From contig CAZTJF010000006.1 of NCBI GenBank assembly GCA_964613805.1, positions 1 to 64,000 of the forward strand: DNA of 64,000 bases. Direction: 5' to 3'. The position numbers and the translations under genes were made by a program. The notes below the pieces were generated by a model, which was not told the DNA's origin, did not search any database, and saw only the letters and a program-made list of their open reading frames with translations. This document shows, piece after piece, positions 8,556-17,700 of this stretch (its first letter is position 1; each line of letters starts with the position of its first letter). Source of the DNA: XYD12-FULL-36-8 sp964613805. Its GTDB lineage: Bacteria > Bacteroidota > Ignavibacteria > Ignavibacteriales > Ignavibacteriaceae.

Positions 8556-9578
8556 TTAAATATTTTTTTTCTTTCTTAGAATTGAATTTGATTCTGGAGC
8601 TTTTACAATTTTGTTAATAAGCTTCCCAAGTCCGGCGATTTCCAATTCGATTGTGTCGCCATTTTTCAGCCAAACAGGTGTAAAGCTTTCACCCTTTGCT
8701 GTTGCTTCGAGTGCCCTTGTACCATTGAGTTCTAAGTAACAACCTGTTCCAACAGTCCCGGAGCCAATTATATCGCCAGGAAATAGCTCTACACCATACG
8801 AAGCACGCTCTATCAATTCGGCAAAAGTCCAATTCATTTCTTTCATATTTCCCTGTGAAACAACTTTCCCATTATGAATTGCTTTCATTTCTAAATTGTA
8901 TCTGTCACCAGAACTTGAGGAAATTACATAATCTTCTAACTCATCAGATGTTACCAAATAGGGTCCAAACGATGTTGCGAAATCCTTTCCTTTCGCTGGA
9001 CCAAGATTCAACTTCATTTCTTCCATCTGAAGCACCCGAGCTGAAAAATCATTCATCACCATATAACCTGCAATATATTCATCTGCTTTTTCAGCGAGAA
9101 TATTTTTTCCACTTTTACTGATTACTATTGCAGCTTCCAATTCAAAATCTAAACTTTTTAAATGATCATCTTCAACCAAAATATCTCCAGGCCCAAATAC
9201 TGCATTATGATTAGTAAAATAAAAAATTGGATACTGGTCAAACTCGGGAATCATTTCAACACCGCGATTGCGGCGTGCCGCTTCAACATGCTGTCTGAAT
9301 GCATATCCATCACGGCAGGAAGTAGGATGAGGTACCGGTGAAAGTAATGTTACTTCCGAGACATTTATCCCAGTTTCCAATCCATTTTCTTCAATATCGC
9401 TTGCAAGTTTGTACATTGTTGTAAAGTGTTCATCCCATTCGTTAAGGAGCTTCTTCATTTTAGAAGGAAACTTAACTCCAAATAGTTCTCCGCTTTTCTT
9501 CAAATCATATACTCTATTTTTATCGAATATACCGACTCGTTCTTTTGATTTGCTGTTGAGAAATGATACTAATTTCAA
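8556..9578 (-). CDS. Fumarylacetoacetate hydrolase family protein
   Basis: FAH-family hydrolase of 340 residues, shorter than the ~420-residue animal-type fumarylacetoacetase. Metal-site and core motifs are visible: LDFELEAAIVI (acidic ligands), VMNDFSARVLQ, GPAKGKDFATSFGP, and GDIIGSGTVGTGC. In this operon it should split the dioxo-acid from homogentisate ring cleavage into fumarate (or maleate) and acetoacetate. No maleylacetoacetate isomerase gene is next to it, so it might take the cis isomer directly. It ends exactly where the flavin reductase gene begins and starts 27 bases after hmgA. Confidence 0.9.
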   Translation of the reverse strand: MKLVSFLNSKSKERVGIFDKNRVYDLKKSGELFGVKFPSKMKKLLNEWDEHFTTMYKLASDIEENGLETGINVSEVTLLSPVPHPTSCRDGYAFRQHVEAARRNRGVEMIPEFDQYPIFYFTNHNAVFGPGDILVEDDHLKSLDFELEAAIVISKSGKNILAEKADEYIAGYMVMNDFSARVLQMEEMKLNLGPAKGKDFATSFGPYLVTSDELEDYVISSSSGDRYNLEMKAIHNGKVVSQGNMKEMNWTFAELIERASYGVELFPGDIIGSGTVGTGCYLELNGTRALEATAKGESFTPVWLKNGDTIELEIAGLGKLINKIVKAPESNSILRKKKNI

Positions 9579-9605
9579 AATTTTCTCACAATAAAATTGA
9601 CTTAG

Positions 9606-10769
9606 TTACTTTTCAAGCCATGATTGCTCATAATCTTCCACCATTGTTTCCTTAACATTCATTGTAACTTTTAACGGAGTGAATGTATCAATCATAATTG
9701 CATACTCATCGGTTTCTTTTTTCCCAACTGATGCTTCTGTTTTACCAGGTTGAGGTCCATGTGGAATCCCCATCGGGTGAAGTGTAACTGATCCTTCCTG
9801 AACTCCCGTACGCGACATAAAATCTCCGTGCACATAGTACAAAACTTCATCGCTATCAACGTTTGAATGATAGTAAGGCGCAGGAATTGCATCCGGATGA
9901 AAATCAAATAATCTTGGTACAAAATTGCAAATCACAAAATGTTCGGTTACAAAAGCCAAATGAATTGGCGGTGGTAAATGAATCTTTCCGACTTTTGGAG
10001 CATATTCTTTCAAGTTGAAAGTATATGGATAAAGAAATCCATCCCAGCCAACCACATCAAAGGGATGATGAGGAAGAATATATTCAAAAAATCTATTTGC
10101 AACTTTTAGAATCAAATGAAAACTGCCCTGTTTATCAATTGGCTCTATAAACTGCGGGGGCTTGAAATCTCTTTCGTAATAAGGAGCTTCTTCAGTCAAT
10201 TGTCCATATTCATTTCGGAAATGCTTTGGAATATCAAAAGGTGTGTCAGATTCAATAATAAATATTTTTGCATTATTATAATCTTTAAATTTAAGCTGAT
10301 ATGTTGTTCCCTTAGGAATGACAATATAATCCCACTTTTCAAATGGCAGCTTACCGTATTCCGAAAGCATTTCACCTTCACCATAATGTATGAACACAAT
10401 CTCATGAGCGTAACTGTTACGATAAAAAAGATCGGAATCTTCAGTAACATTCGCTACGGAAATAACGCAATGCTCATTCTTCATAAAGATATTACGAGCC
10501 GTCAGGAAATTACCGCTGCTCTTTTTCTTTCCGGTAATGAAATGATAATACTTCAAAGGAGCATCTGACCATTCAGGTGATCCATCCATTTTTATTTCTT
10601 TCACACTTTCCACTTGAGGAGGCATGTACAAATGATACTTGTTGGAATAAATCCCAGAGAATCCCTTTGTACTAAATAATTCTTCGCGGTAAAGTGACTT
10701 ACCATCATCTTTGTAAAATGTGATGTGTCTTTTAGGTGGAACTTTACCGACTTTTACATAATAAGGCAT
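9606..10769 (-). CDS. hmgA: Homogentisate 1,2-dioxygenase
   Basis: 387 residues, the short bacterial form. The N-terminus carries the family pattern (YYVKVGKVPPKRH), and the C-terminal cupin holds the iron-binding region: His in PYYHSNVDSDE with an acidic residue 6-7 positions on, and a second His in MGIPHGPQPG. It opens the aromatic ring of homogentisate with O2 to give maleylacetoacetate. It is the second gene of the operon, 62 bases after hpd and 27 before the FAH-family hydrolase. Confidence 0.93.
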   Translation of the reverse strand: MPYYVKVGKVPPKRHITFYKDDGKSLYREELFSTKGFSGIYSNKYHLYMPPQVESVKEIKMDGSPEWSDAPLKYYHFITGKKKSSGNFLTARNIFMKNEHCVISVANVTEDSDLFYRNSYAHEIVFIHYGEGEMLSEYGKLPFEKWDYIVIPKGTTYQLKFKDYNNAKIFIIESDTPFDIPKHFRNEYGQLTEEAPYYERDFKPPQFIEPIDKQGSFHLILKVANRFFEYILPHHPFDVVGWDGFLYPYTFNLKEYAPKVGKIHLPPPIHLAFVTEHFVICNFVPRLFDFHPDAIPAPYYHSNVDSDEVLYYVHGDFMSRTGVQEGSVTLHPMGIPHGPQPGKTEASVGKKETDEYAIMIDTFTPLKVTMNVKETMVEDYEQSWLEK

Positions 10770-10831
10770 TTATGACCTCGAAATTTTTAGACTAATTTTA
10801 ATTATCCCACAATTGAAATCGTTGGTTGGAT

Positions 10832-11950
10832 TTATTCTCTATCAAAATTTCCTCTTAATTGTTGATCACGTTCGATTGATTCAAACAGCGATTGAAAATT
10901 TCCTTGTCCAAAACCCTCCGCACCTTTTCTTCTTTGAATTATTTCATAAAAAAAGGTTGGGCGATCGCCAATTGGTTTTGTGAAAAGCTGAAGAAGATAA
11001 CCCTTGCCTTCGGTATCACAAAGAATTCCATATTTTCTTAAATCTTCAATATCTTCGGTGACTTCAAATCCTCGTTCTTTAAGCAAATCATAATAGGTAT
11101 TTGGGACAGTTAAAAACTCCACGCCATTTTCTCGCATCGCTTTTATTGTTGCGATGAGGTTATCTGTTGTAATTGCAACATGCTGAATTCCTGAACCGAA
11201 ATATTCATCAATATATTCCTCAATTTGTGATTTTTTTATTCCTTCATAAGGTTCATTTATAGGATTCTTAACCATACTTCCCTCACGTGATCTCACAACT
11301 TTTGAGAGTAATGCAGAGTATTGAGTTGATATATCTCCAGCACCAAACTCGATGAATGTTTCAAAGTTCAATGTTTTATTGAAATAATTTTCCCAAATAT
11401 TAAGTTCATTTATTCTTACATTACCAACTATATGATCAACTTCAACAATGCCAGTTTCTTCCGATTTGATTTGAATATTCTGAATTGGTTTACCATATCC
11501 AGGTTTAAATATTCCTTTATAATTATCTCGATTAACAAATACTATTTCCGCATCATCATAAAGTTTAATTGCTGCTTCTTCAATATAGCCATGTTCGTTT
11601 TCAATTTTCTTAGGATTTCGAATCGGGATTCCTCCATTCTTAACTGCCAAGTCGAAAGCTGTTTTAACGTTTTTTACTTTTAACGACCATCTCTTAACTC
11701 CATCGCCATGCTTTTGAGTAAAATAAGATACATCATAATTGGTGGGTTTAACTGCAGAGGTAATCACAAAATTCAACTTATTTTTTGTAAGGTAAAATGA
11801 AACTCTATCTTTGACTCCTGTTTCGGGACCCGCATAACCTGTTATTTGCATGCCGAATGCTTTGGCATGCCAATAAGCCCACATTTTAGCGCTTCCAACA
11901 TAGAATTCAACATAATCATAACCTATGATTCCAAGTTGTTCAGACATCAA
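10832..11950 (-). CDS. hpd: 4-hydroxyphenylpyruvate dioxygenase
   Basis: 372 residues with two VOC-fold halves. The Fe(II) ligands of the family are in place: His in VEVDHIVGNV, His in GIQHVAITT, and Glu in FYEIIQRRKGAEGFG near the C-terminus. YLLQLFTKP and GVEFLTVPNTYYD are also characteristic. It converts 4-hydroxyphenylpyruvate to homogentisate, the entry step of the operon. The ATG at 11950 has an AGGAG site 8 bases ahead and follows a well-matched promoter. No tyrosine aminotransferase is encoded nearby. Confidence 0.95.
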   Translation of the reverse strand: MMSEQLGIIGYDYVEFYVGSAKMWAYWHAKAFGMQITGYAGPETGVKDRVSFYLTKNKLNFVITSAVKPTNYDVSYFTQKHGDGVKRWSLKVKNVKTAFDLAVKNGGIPIRNPKKIENEHGYIEEAAIKLYDDAEIVFVNRDNYKGIFKPGYGKPIQNIQIKSEETGIVEVDHIVGNVRINELNIWENYFNKTLNFETFIEFGAGDISTQYSALLSKVVRSREGSMVKNPINEPYEGIKKSQIEEYIDEYFGSGIQHVAITTDNLIATIKAMRENGVEFLTVPNTYYDLLKERGFEVTEDIEDLRKYGILCDTEGKGYLLQLFTKPIGDRPTFFYEIIQRRKGAEGFGQGNFQSLFESIERDQQLRGNFDRE

Positions 11951-11984
11951 TTTACTCCTGAGTTTTATTTTAGATTTGTTTTTA

Positions 11985-12015
11985 CAAAGTTAAAATATTT
12001 TGTTTAGATAGCAAA
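11985..12015 (-). promoter_or_regulatory. Bacteroidetes-type promoter of the homogentisate operon
   Basis: On the minus strand TTTG (12015-12012), exactly 19 bases, then TAACTTTG (11992-11985). This matches the TTTG-N19-TAnnTTTG consensus known for the primary sigma factor of Bacteroides. The hpd start codon follows after 34 bases. The identical TAACTTTG occurs before the lipoprotein gene at 24251. Confidence 0.6.
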
Positions 12016-12064
12016 AAAATATAATCGGGATGTGATATGCGATATGCTGAACATCAATTAACAA

Positions 12065-12922
12065 TTAAAACAGCACAATAAATAAGACTCCAATGAACAT
12101 TATTGTTGAGCCGAGAAGTCTTTCTCTGATGTTTTGTTCATCTAAAAAGAAAAAACCAAAAACAACTGAAATCATTCCCGCCGTTCGCTTCAACGCAATT
12201 ACATAAGCTACAAGCGTCATTGATATTGCTGTCATATGAACAAAATAAGCCATTGATGTTATAACGCCAACAAAAAATAAATTTTGTCTTTCCTTCCAAA
12301 GCGATTTAATTGATAACTGTCTTTTAGTAATCGCAAAAATTGTTGTTCCAATCGTGATATAGATATTTATAAATAATAGATATTGAAGAACAGACGACGC
12401 TTCTATTCCCTTCTTATCAAAATTTGCTGATACACTTAGGATTACAGAAACAATCAGCATATATCTTGTTCCTTTGTTTTTAATCAAAGACTTTAACGGA
12501 TAAAATAGTCCTTCCTTTTTTAAGTTGACGTTAAGTAAATATGAACCGATAACGATCAAAATAATCCCTACTATTCCTTTCCACGTCACGAATTCACCGA
12601 TAATCAATGGGGACACAATTAATAAAAACAGCGGAGTAAAGCTTAGCATCGGAACCACTTCCGAAATCTCCCCTTTAGAAATGGCTCTATGATATAGAAT
12701 TGCAGCGGCGGTGTTTATCGTACCAGAGATTATAATTGCAATAATAAATTGCTGATTAAACTTTAGATCAATAAAAAATGGAATGGGAAGACAAAATAAA
12801 AGAGGAACGAAATTATTTACCCATGATACAAGAATAGAATCAACGTTAAGCGATGCTTTCTTAGAAAATACATTTCGTGAAGCATCTAGAAAAGGATTGA
12901 GAACCGCATAAATTATCCACAT
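12065..12922 (-). CDS. EamA/DMT-superfamily transporter
   Basis: 285 residues, very hydrophobic, with about ten predicted membrane helices in two EamA halves. The first half ends with the repeat-typical stretch GIILIVIGSYLL, the second with VFGFFFLDEQNIRERLLG and a final hydrophobic helix. Other family-like parts are AILYHRAISKGEISEVVPM and AYVIALKRTAGM. Members export amino acids, metabolites or drugs; the substrate is not deducible. It starts 3 bases after the end of the endonuclease III gene, so the two are probably cotranscribed. It has no obvious functional link to DNA repair. Confidence 0.85.
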   Translation of the reverse strand: MWIIYAVLNPFLDASRNVFSKKASLNVDSILVSWVNNFVPLLFCLPIPFFIDLKFNQQFIIAIIISGTINTAAAILYHRAISKGEISEVVPMLSFTPLFLLIVSPLIIGEFVTWKGIVGIILIVIGSYLLNVNLKKEGLFYPLKSLIKNKGTRYMLIVSVILSVSANFDKKGIEASSVLQYLLFINIYITIGTTIFAITKRQLSIKSLWKERQNLFFVGVITSMAYFVHMTAISMTLVAYVIALKRTAGMISVVFGFFFLDEQNIRERLLGSTIMFIGVLFIVLF

Positions 12923-12925
12923 CTT

Positions 12926-13633
12926 CTATACGTTATCCAATAATAAAAAATCATTTGGGGCAACTTGGGAAATCGGAAACATATTTTTTTCTTCATAAGT
13001 ACATATCTTTAGAAGCGGACAAATTGAACAATGCGGCTTACCGGCTTTACAAATTTCTCTCCCAAGTTTTATTAAATTTGTATGAAATGAATGAGCAATT
13101 CCATCCTGTAAATTTTCATTAATAACTTCAAAAGTTCTATCAGGTGATTTTGTTTTGACTAACCCAATGCGGTTCAGAGTTCTGTGAACATGAGTATCAA
13201 CCGGACATACATTTCGCTTGAGTGAAAATAATAAAACACAACTTGCAGTTTTAACTCCAACTCCGTTAAACTTAATTAGTTCAGCTAAGACTTCATCATT
13301 AGAAAGTTCTTTAAGATAATCTAAAGTTATTTTGCCCTGTTCTTTAAGCAGCTTATTTAATATTATTTTGATTGATTTTGTTTTTTGTTTTGCTAATCCC
13401 CCAACCCGAATACTTTTTTCAATGGTATTCTGATTTGCCGATGCTGCTTCATTCCAATTATTAAAATTAGTTTTTAAGTTCTTATATGCTTTGTAAGAAT
13501 TTTTATCTGTAGTATTCTGTGAAAGTATCGTAGCAATCAAAGCATCAACGGGATTAGTTTCGGCTGCATTTGTAGGGGGTAGACCGAATCTGGAGATAAG
13601 TATTTTATTGATTTTATCAATCTTCTTTTTCAT
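12926..13633 (-). CDS. nth: Endonuclease III (DNA glycosylase/AP lyase)
   Basis: HhH-GPD base-excision enzyme for oxidised pyrimidines. The helix-hairpin-helix FNGVGVKTASCVL carries the catalytic Lys and VDTHVHRTLNRIGL the catalytic Asp. Four Cys near the C-terminus keep the C-x6-C-x2-C-x5-C spacing of the 4Fe-4S cluster (CKAGKPHCSICPLLKIC). I start it at the ATG at 13633 (MKKKIDKI). A longer frame to 13672 would translate through the terminator hairpin of the preceding operon. That hairpin ends only about 17 bases before the chosen ATG, and no clear ribosome-binding site lies between. Confidence 0.92.
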   Translation of the reverse strand: MKKKIDKINKILISRFGLPPTNAAETNPVDALIATILSQNTTDKNSYKAYKNLKTNFNNWNEAASANQNTIEKSIRVGGLAKQKTKSIKIILNKLLKEQGKITLDYLKELSNDEVLAELIKFNGVGVKTASCVLLFSLKRNVCPVDTHVHRTLNRIGLVKTKSPDRTFEVINENLQDGIAHSFHTNLIKLGREICKAGKPHCSICPLLKICTYEEKNMFPISQVAPNDFLLLDNV

Positions 13634-13643
13634 ATTTTCAAAC

Positions 13644-13670
13644 AAAAAAAGAGGAGCGTTAAAGCTCCTC
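13644..13670 (-). terminator. Rho-independent terminator after the PorV-like gene
   Basis: GAGGAGC (13651-13657), 6-base loop, GCTCCTC (13664-13670), followed on the minus strand by seven T (13650-13644). It lies 24 bases past the PorV-like stop codon and just before nth. Confidence 0.85.
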
Positions 13671-13693
13671 AATTAAAATTGGTAACAAATGTA

Positions 13694-14731
13694 TTAAAAA
13701 CCTATACCAACATCGAAGAACTGAACATTTTTCAATCTTCCATAATCGGCCCAAGCATAATTTAGAAACACTGTAAACTGATCATTAAAAGAATATTTCA
13801 ATCCGCCGCCAAAAGTTAATCCTTGCTCACTATCTCTTAAGAAAAGAGATTTATAACCTACGCGTAAAAAAGCTATCTCATCGTAAGCAAGTTCCAATCC
13901 AGTATTAACATATTCTGTATTATCGTTAGGATGAGTAGCATCTACCGCAACTGTTGTTCTGAAGTATCGCTCCTTAACGACATCCATGGCAAGTCCAATT
14001 CTGAATGTTAGTGGAATATCAAATTTATCGGTATCATATCTTGAAAGGATACTATTCGGACCGGTACTTGTATTATTATCCGGATCGGTGTTAAATAAAA
14101 TATCTCTTCCTTCAAGCTGCATTTTTGATCCAAAGTTTGAAATGCTTGCTCCTATGACGAGATCATTAAAAGGAGTCACATAATAAGTGCCAACATCAAT
14201 AGCAAAACCACTTGCACTTGTATTCCAAATTGCCTCACGAATATATTTTGCATGAAATCCAATTGCGAATTTATCAGTTAATTTTTTTGCAAACCCGGCA
14301 CCGATTGAAAGTGAACTAGCGCTCCATACTCGTCCATCTCCTTCCGGAAAATCAAATGTTCTAACCTTGTCTTCAGGAACTCCTAGAGAAATTAAGCTGA
14401 AAAATAATGTCCCGAAATCCTTTAAGTTTATGGAAAGAGCTGCAAAATCATAGTTGATGCTTGCGAGCCAGTCAGCGTGATTAAATGCTACCTGTCCAAA
14501 TCCATTTGTATTAGCTGCTCCGGCAGGGTTATAATAAACAGAATAAATATCGTCGCTAACGGCAGTGTAAGTTCCACCCATACCGATCGCTCTTGCGCCG
14601 GCACCAATTTTAAGAAATTGTCCTGCGGTGGTTCCAACTTTAGATGTGCTTCTGTCTAATTGCGCATCAGCTTGTTGAATGAATAAAAGCAATGTGAAGG
14701 TGAACGAATAGTATAAAATCCTTTTTATCAT
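13694..14731 (-). CDS. PorV/PorQ-family outer-membrane protein
   Basis: 345 residues with a signal peptide (FTFTLLLFIQQADAQ) and the UPF0164/PorV-PorQ N-terminal signature: FLKIGAGARAIGMGGTYTAVSDD followed by YYNPAGAANTNG (split here by a few residues). The rest is a run of amphipathic strands typical of a FadL-like 14-stranded barrel, ending in Phe (FFDVGIGF). PorV in T9SS organisms takes cargo from the translocon to the sortase/attachment complex. This copy is the last gene of an operon with a TonB receptor and a giant T9SS-type protein, and may serve that one cargo. A hairpin terminator follows. Confidence 0.85.
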   Translation of the reverse strand: MIKRILYYSFTFTLLLFIQQADAQLDRSTSKVGTTAGQFLKIGAGARAIGMGGTYTAVSDDIYSVYYNPAGAANTNGFGQVAFNHADWLASINYDFAALSINLKDFGTLFFSLISLGVPEDKVRTFDFPEGDGRVWSASSLSIGAGFAKKLTDKFAIGFHAKYIREAIWNTSASGFAIDVGTYYVTPFNDLVIGASISNFGSKMQLEGRDILFNTDPDNNTSTGPNSILSRYDTDKFDIPLTFRIGLAMDVVKERYFRTTVAVDATHPNDNTEYVNTGLELAYDEIAFLRVGYKSLFLRDSEQGLTFGGGLKYSFNDQFTVFLNYAWADYGRLKNVQFFDVGIGF

Positions 14732-14780
14732 TTTAATTTCCTATTTAATTATTTCTAAAAATTTCACCTTTGGTATTTCA

Positions 14781-17700
14781 TCATTTAATAACTGCAATTC
14801 GACCAATGAATTCACCAACTTCAGGTGCATCCACATGATAAATGTAAATGCCATAAGCTACACGTTGACTTTCGTTGCTTAATAAATCCCAATGTGCGAT
14901 ACTTGAAAAATCATCCTTCTCAATTGTTTGTACCAGCTCACCAAGAAGCGTATAAATTCGTATCGTACATTTAGGAGGCAAGTTTCTGAACTGCAAATCT
15001 CTATCACCACGTAATGTAGAGCTTCTTCCTGGTTCTTCTGATGGACTGAATGCAACGTAGGGATTAGGTACTACATAAATATTATTTAACTTAGATGACG
15101 CAATATTAGACTCGAATTTCACTTCTGTTGAAGAAAATGCATAGGTATCACCGGTTTGAAATGGTTTTAAAGTTTTTACGGCATATACATCTCCGGATTT
15201 CGGATAAACAGGAACTTTAGTGGTATCTGCTGGTAATGAATACCTTAATTCATAACTTGTGGTTGAGCCTGTTGCATTCTGCGGACGAAGAATAATTGGC
15301 TGTGATAATTTCCATCGTGAAAAGTTTGGTGTGCCTGTTGTTACAAACACTAAAAATCTGCCTGGTTCGTTAGTTGTTGTATTTACAATTCTAAATGGGC
15401 ACACAACCCTAACACTGCCTAAGTTTGTCAACGCAGTATCACCTGGATTTACCCATTGACCTGTTGCGGTTGTATCGTATCCCGTCCAACGTAACTCCCA
15501 ATCAGCTCTGTGAAGCACTCTTGGAGTTCCGGCAGTTGGAGGAAAGAAAATTGTATCCTGAAGGTTGCTTTGTGAATTTTTGAAACCTGAATTCTTGTAA
15601 TCAATAGTTAGAGAATCATTTATCAAATAAACTCTCAATCCATTGAATGAAGGATTTCCGTCTTCACCCTTCAGCAAACTGCTTGCGGCAATTGGATAAT
15701 ACCTAAATTTTGCAGTGAATTTTTGATTCGCAGGTAAACTATTCGGAGCAGAACCTCGAATTTTACCAGCTTCATAATTCACTATGTATCTGGTTGGATT
15801 AATCAAGTTATTTCCAGAATCGTATAGTTCAAAGCTGCCCTCTTGTATATTTTCTTGAGATAAAGCAACAAATACTGTGTCTTTGGAAAAAAGACTTTGA
15901 CTAACTCCTGTCGAATCAAGTAAGCGGTAATTAGTTGGAGAAGTAAAATCAAGCTTAAATGTTTTTGATTCAACTTCTAAATCATTCAATACTTTTACAG
16001 TAACTGCACCTGTTGAATTACCCGGAGGTAAAATGTTAAGTGCGCCGCCAATTCCCGCTTCCGCATTTTTAATACCGGATGGCAGTGGTCCGGGAACCAC
16101 TTCAACAGTGTTGACATCATATTTCAATTCACTTGTAATAGCATCTTTTTGAATAACAGCTTGACATTCAGTGGGCGGAATTCCAAATTCAATTGAACCG
16201 CCATCGTACGCTATGACTGCATAATAATATTTCACACCATTCTTCACTGTTTCGTCAATGTACTCGTGAACTAAACCGGAATTATTACCAAGATTATATT
16301 TAATGCCTCTGCCAAGATATTCAACAGGATGAAATCCGCTAAGTGAATCTATCAAATCGAATTGAGCAAGTTTACCATTTTTATCGCTTAAAGCTTGTCC
16401 AATGAAAGGAACCCCGTTAGCATCGGTTATAGTGTAAACATCTGAAAAAGTAAAATCTCTGCTGCGGTAAATTTTATAACCCTGGAAATCAAAAGACCGT
16501 GTGAATGGATCAAATGATTTTTCTGAAAGTGCATCCCAATACAAAGTAACTTTACCATCACCAGGTACAGCTGTTACTTTCGGTTTTTCTGGCGGCTTGG
16601 CAAACAAATAATCAGATTCCAAAACTCTGAATGATGTTTCAGCGTTTAAAAGTAAATCATTTAAATTTTGACCGAATAAAATTGCCATGGAGAATCGCTG
16701 TGTTTCACCCGGCTCAAGCATCAATGGACCTGTTCCAAAATTGAAAATATTATCACCGGCATTTTGTAATAATTCCTGGTTTGGATCAATAGTTTCGGAA
16801 GAAAGCCATTCCCACATCAGGGCAACATCTTTAGGAACGTTAGTCGCATTTCCATATACGGCAGCGTGAAAACTTGTCAATCCAAGTTGATCGGATTCTG
16901 TAATATCTCTTAATCCAAAATTAGGTTCAGATCCAGCCCAATGATATCCCGGAAATCTTTCATCTGAAATTATCTCACCAACATCATATTTATCATTACC
17001 GTTAGCATCAACATACCAACCCTGGGACGGATACCCATCCCCTTCACCATAATCAGGTCCTGGATAATTCGGAGAATCAGGACCTATACCGTCAATTCCA
17101 ATATCATTTTTTAAGGGATCCCAATCACCATCTTCATCTCCTGACCATCGCTTTTTAGGTTCACCGTATACCGCACGATATTTTGCTAAATCACTTATAC
17201 CAAAAGTAAGAGGATAATTTATTCCGTCTATATAAAAACCTCGGTTGTTAAACGGACTTTCATCAATTATTCCGTCATCATCATTATCTAAACCATCTGT
17301 ATTTTGAGAAGGCGATTCCAGGAATTTCCATCCAAAATAACCAGCTGGTAAACCGCCCATACCTTTCATATCCTCGTCCCACGCATACACCATACTTCTT
17401 GCTCGTTGGGGATATGGGTCGGCAAGAGGTCCTAAAGGCGGGATGAAAAAAGCTTTATCGTCATTAAAATCTGTGTATCCGCCAACGTGCGGATCACCGT
17501 GCATTCCCAAATATAATCTTGGAATAAATTTTTCACTGGAATTAGTTATTCTATATACTAAAAACATAATGTCTTCAGCGAGTGCATTATTGAATTGTAA
17601 AACGCGAACTTCTGCATCTAATCCTAAACCCCTTTTCGTTGAATCGTTATTAAAAGGGAAATATTCGGCACTCGGACTTCCATATGTTACACGTTTAGTT

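Noticed and set aside
10116..10568. Plus-strand ORF of 150 codons inside hmgA
   Set aside because: It lies wholly within the well-supported hmgA gene on the other strand, has a composition rich in Ile/Phe/Lys with no domain pattern, and no ribosome-binding site.
13634..13672. N-terminal extension of endonuclease III
   Set aside because: The added 13 codons would be encoded by the terminator hairpin and T run of the previous gene; the ATG at 13633 begins the family-like sequence.
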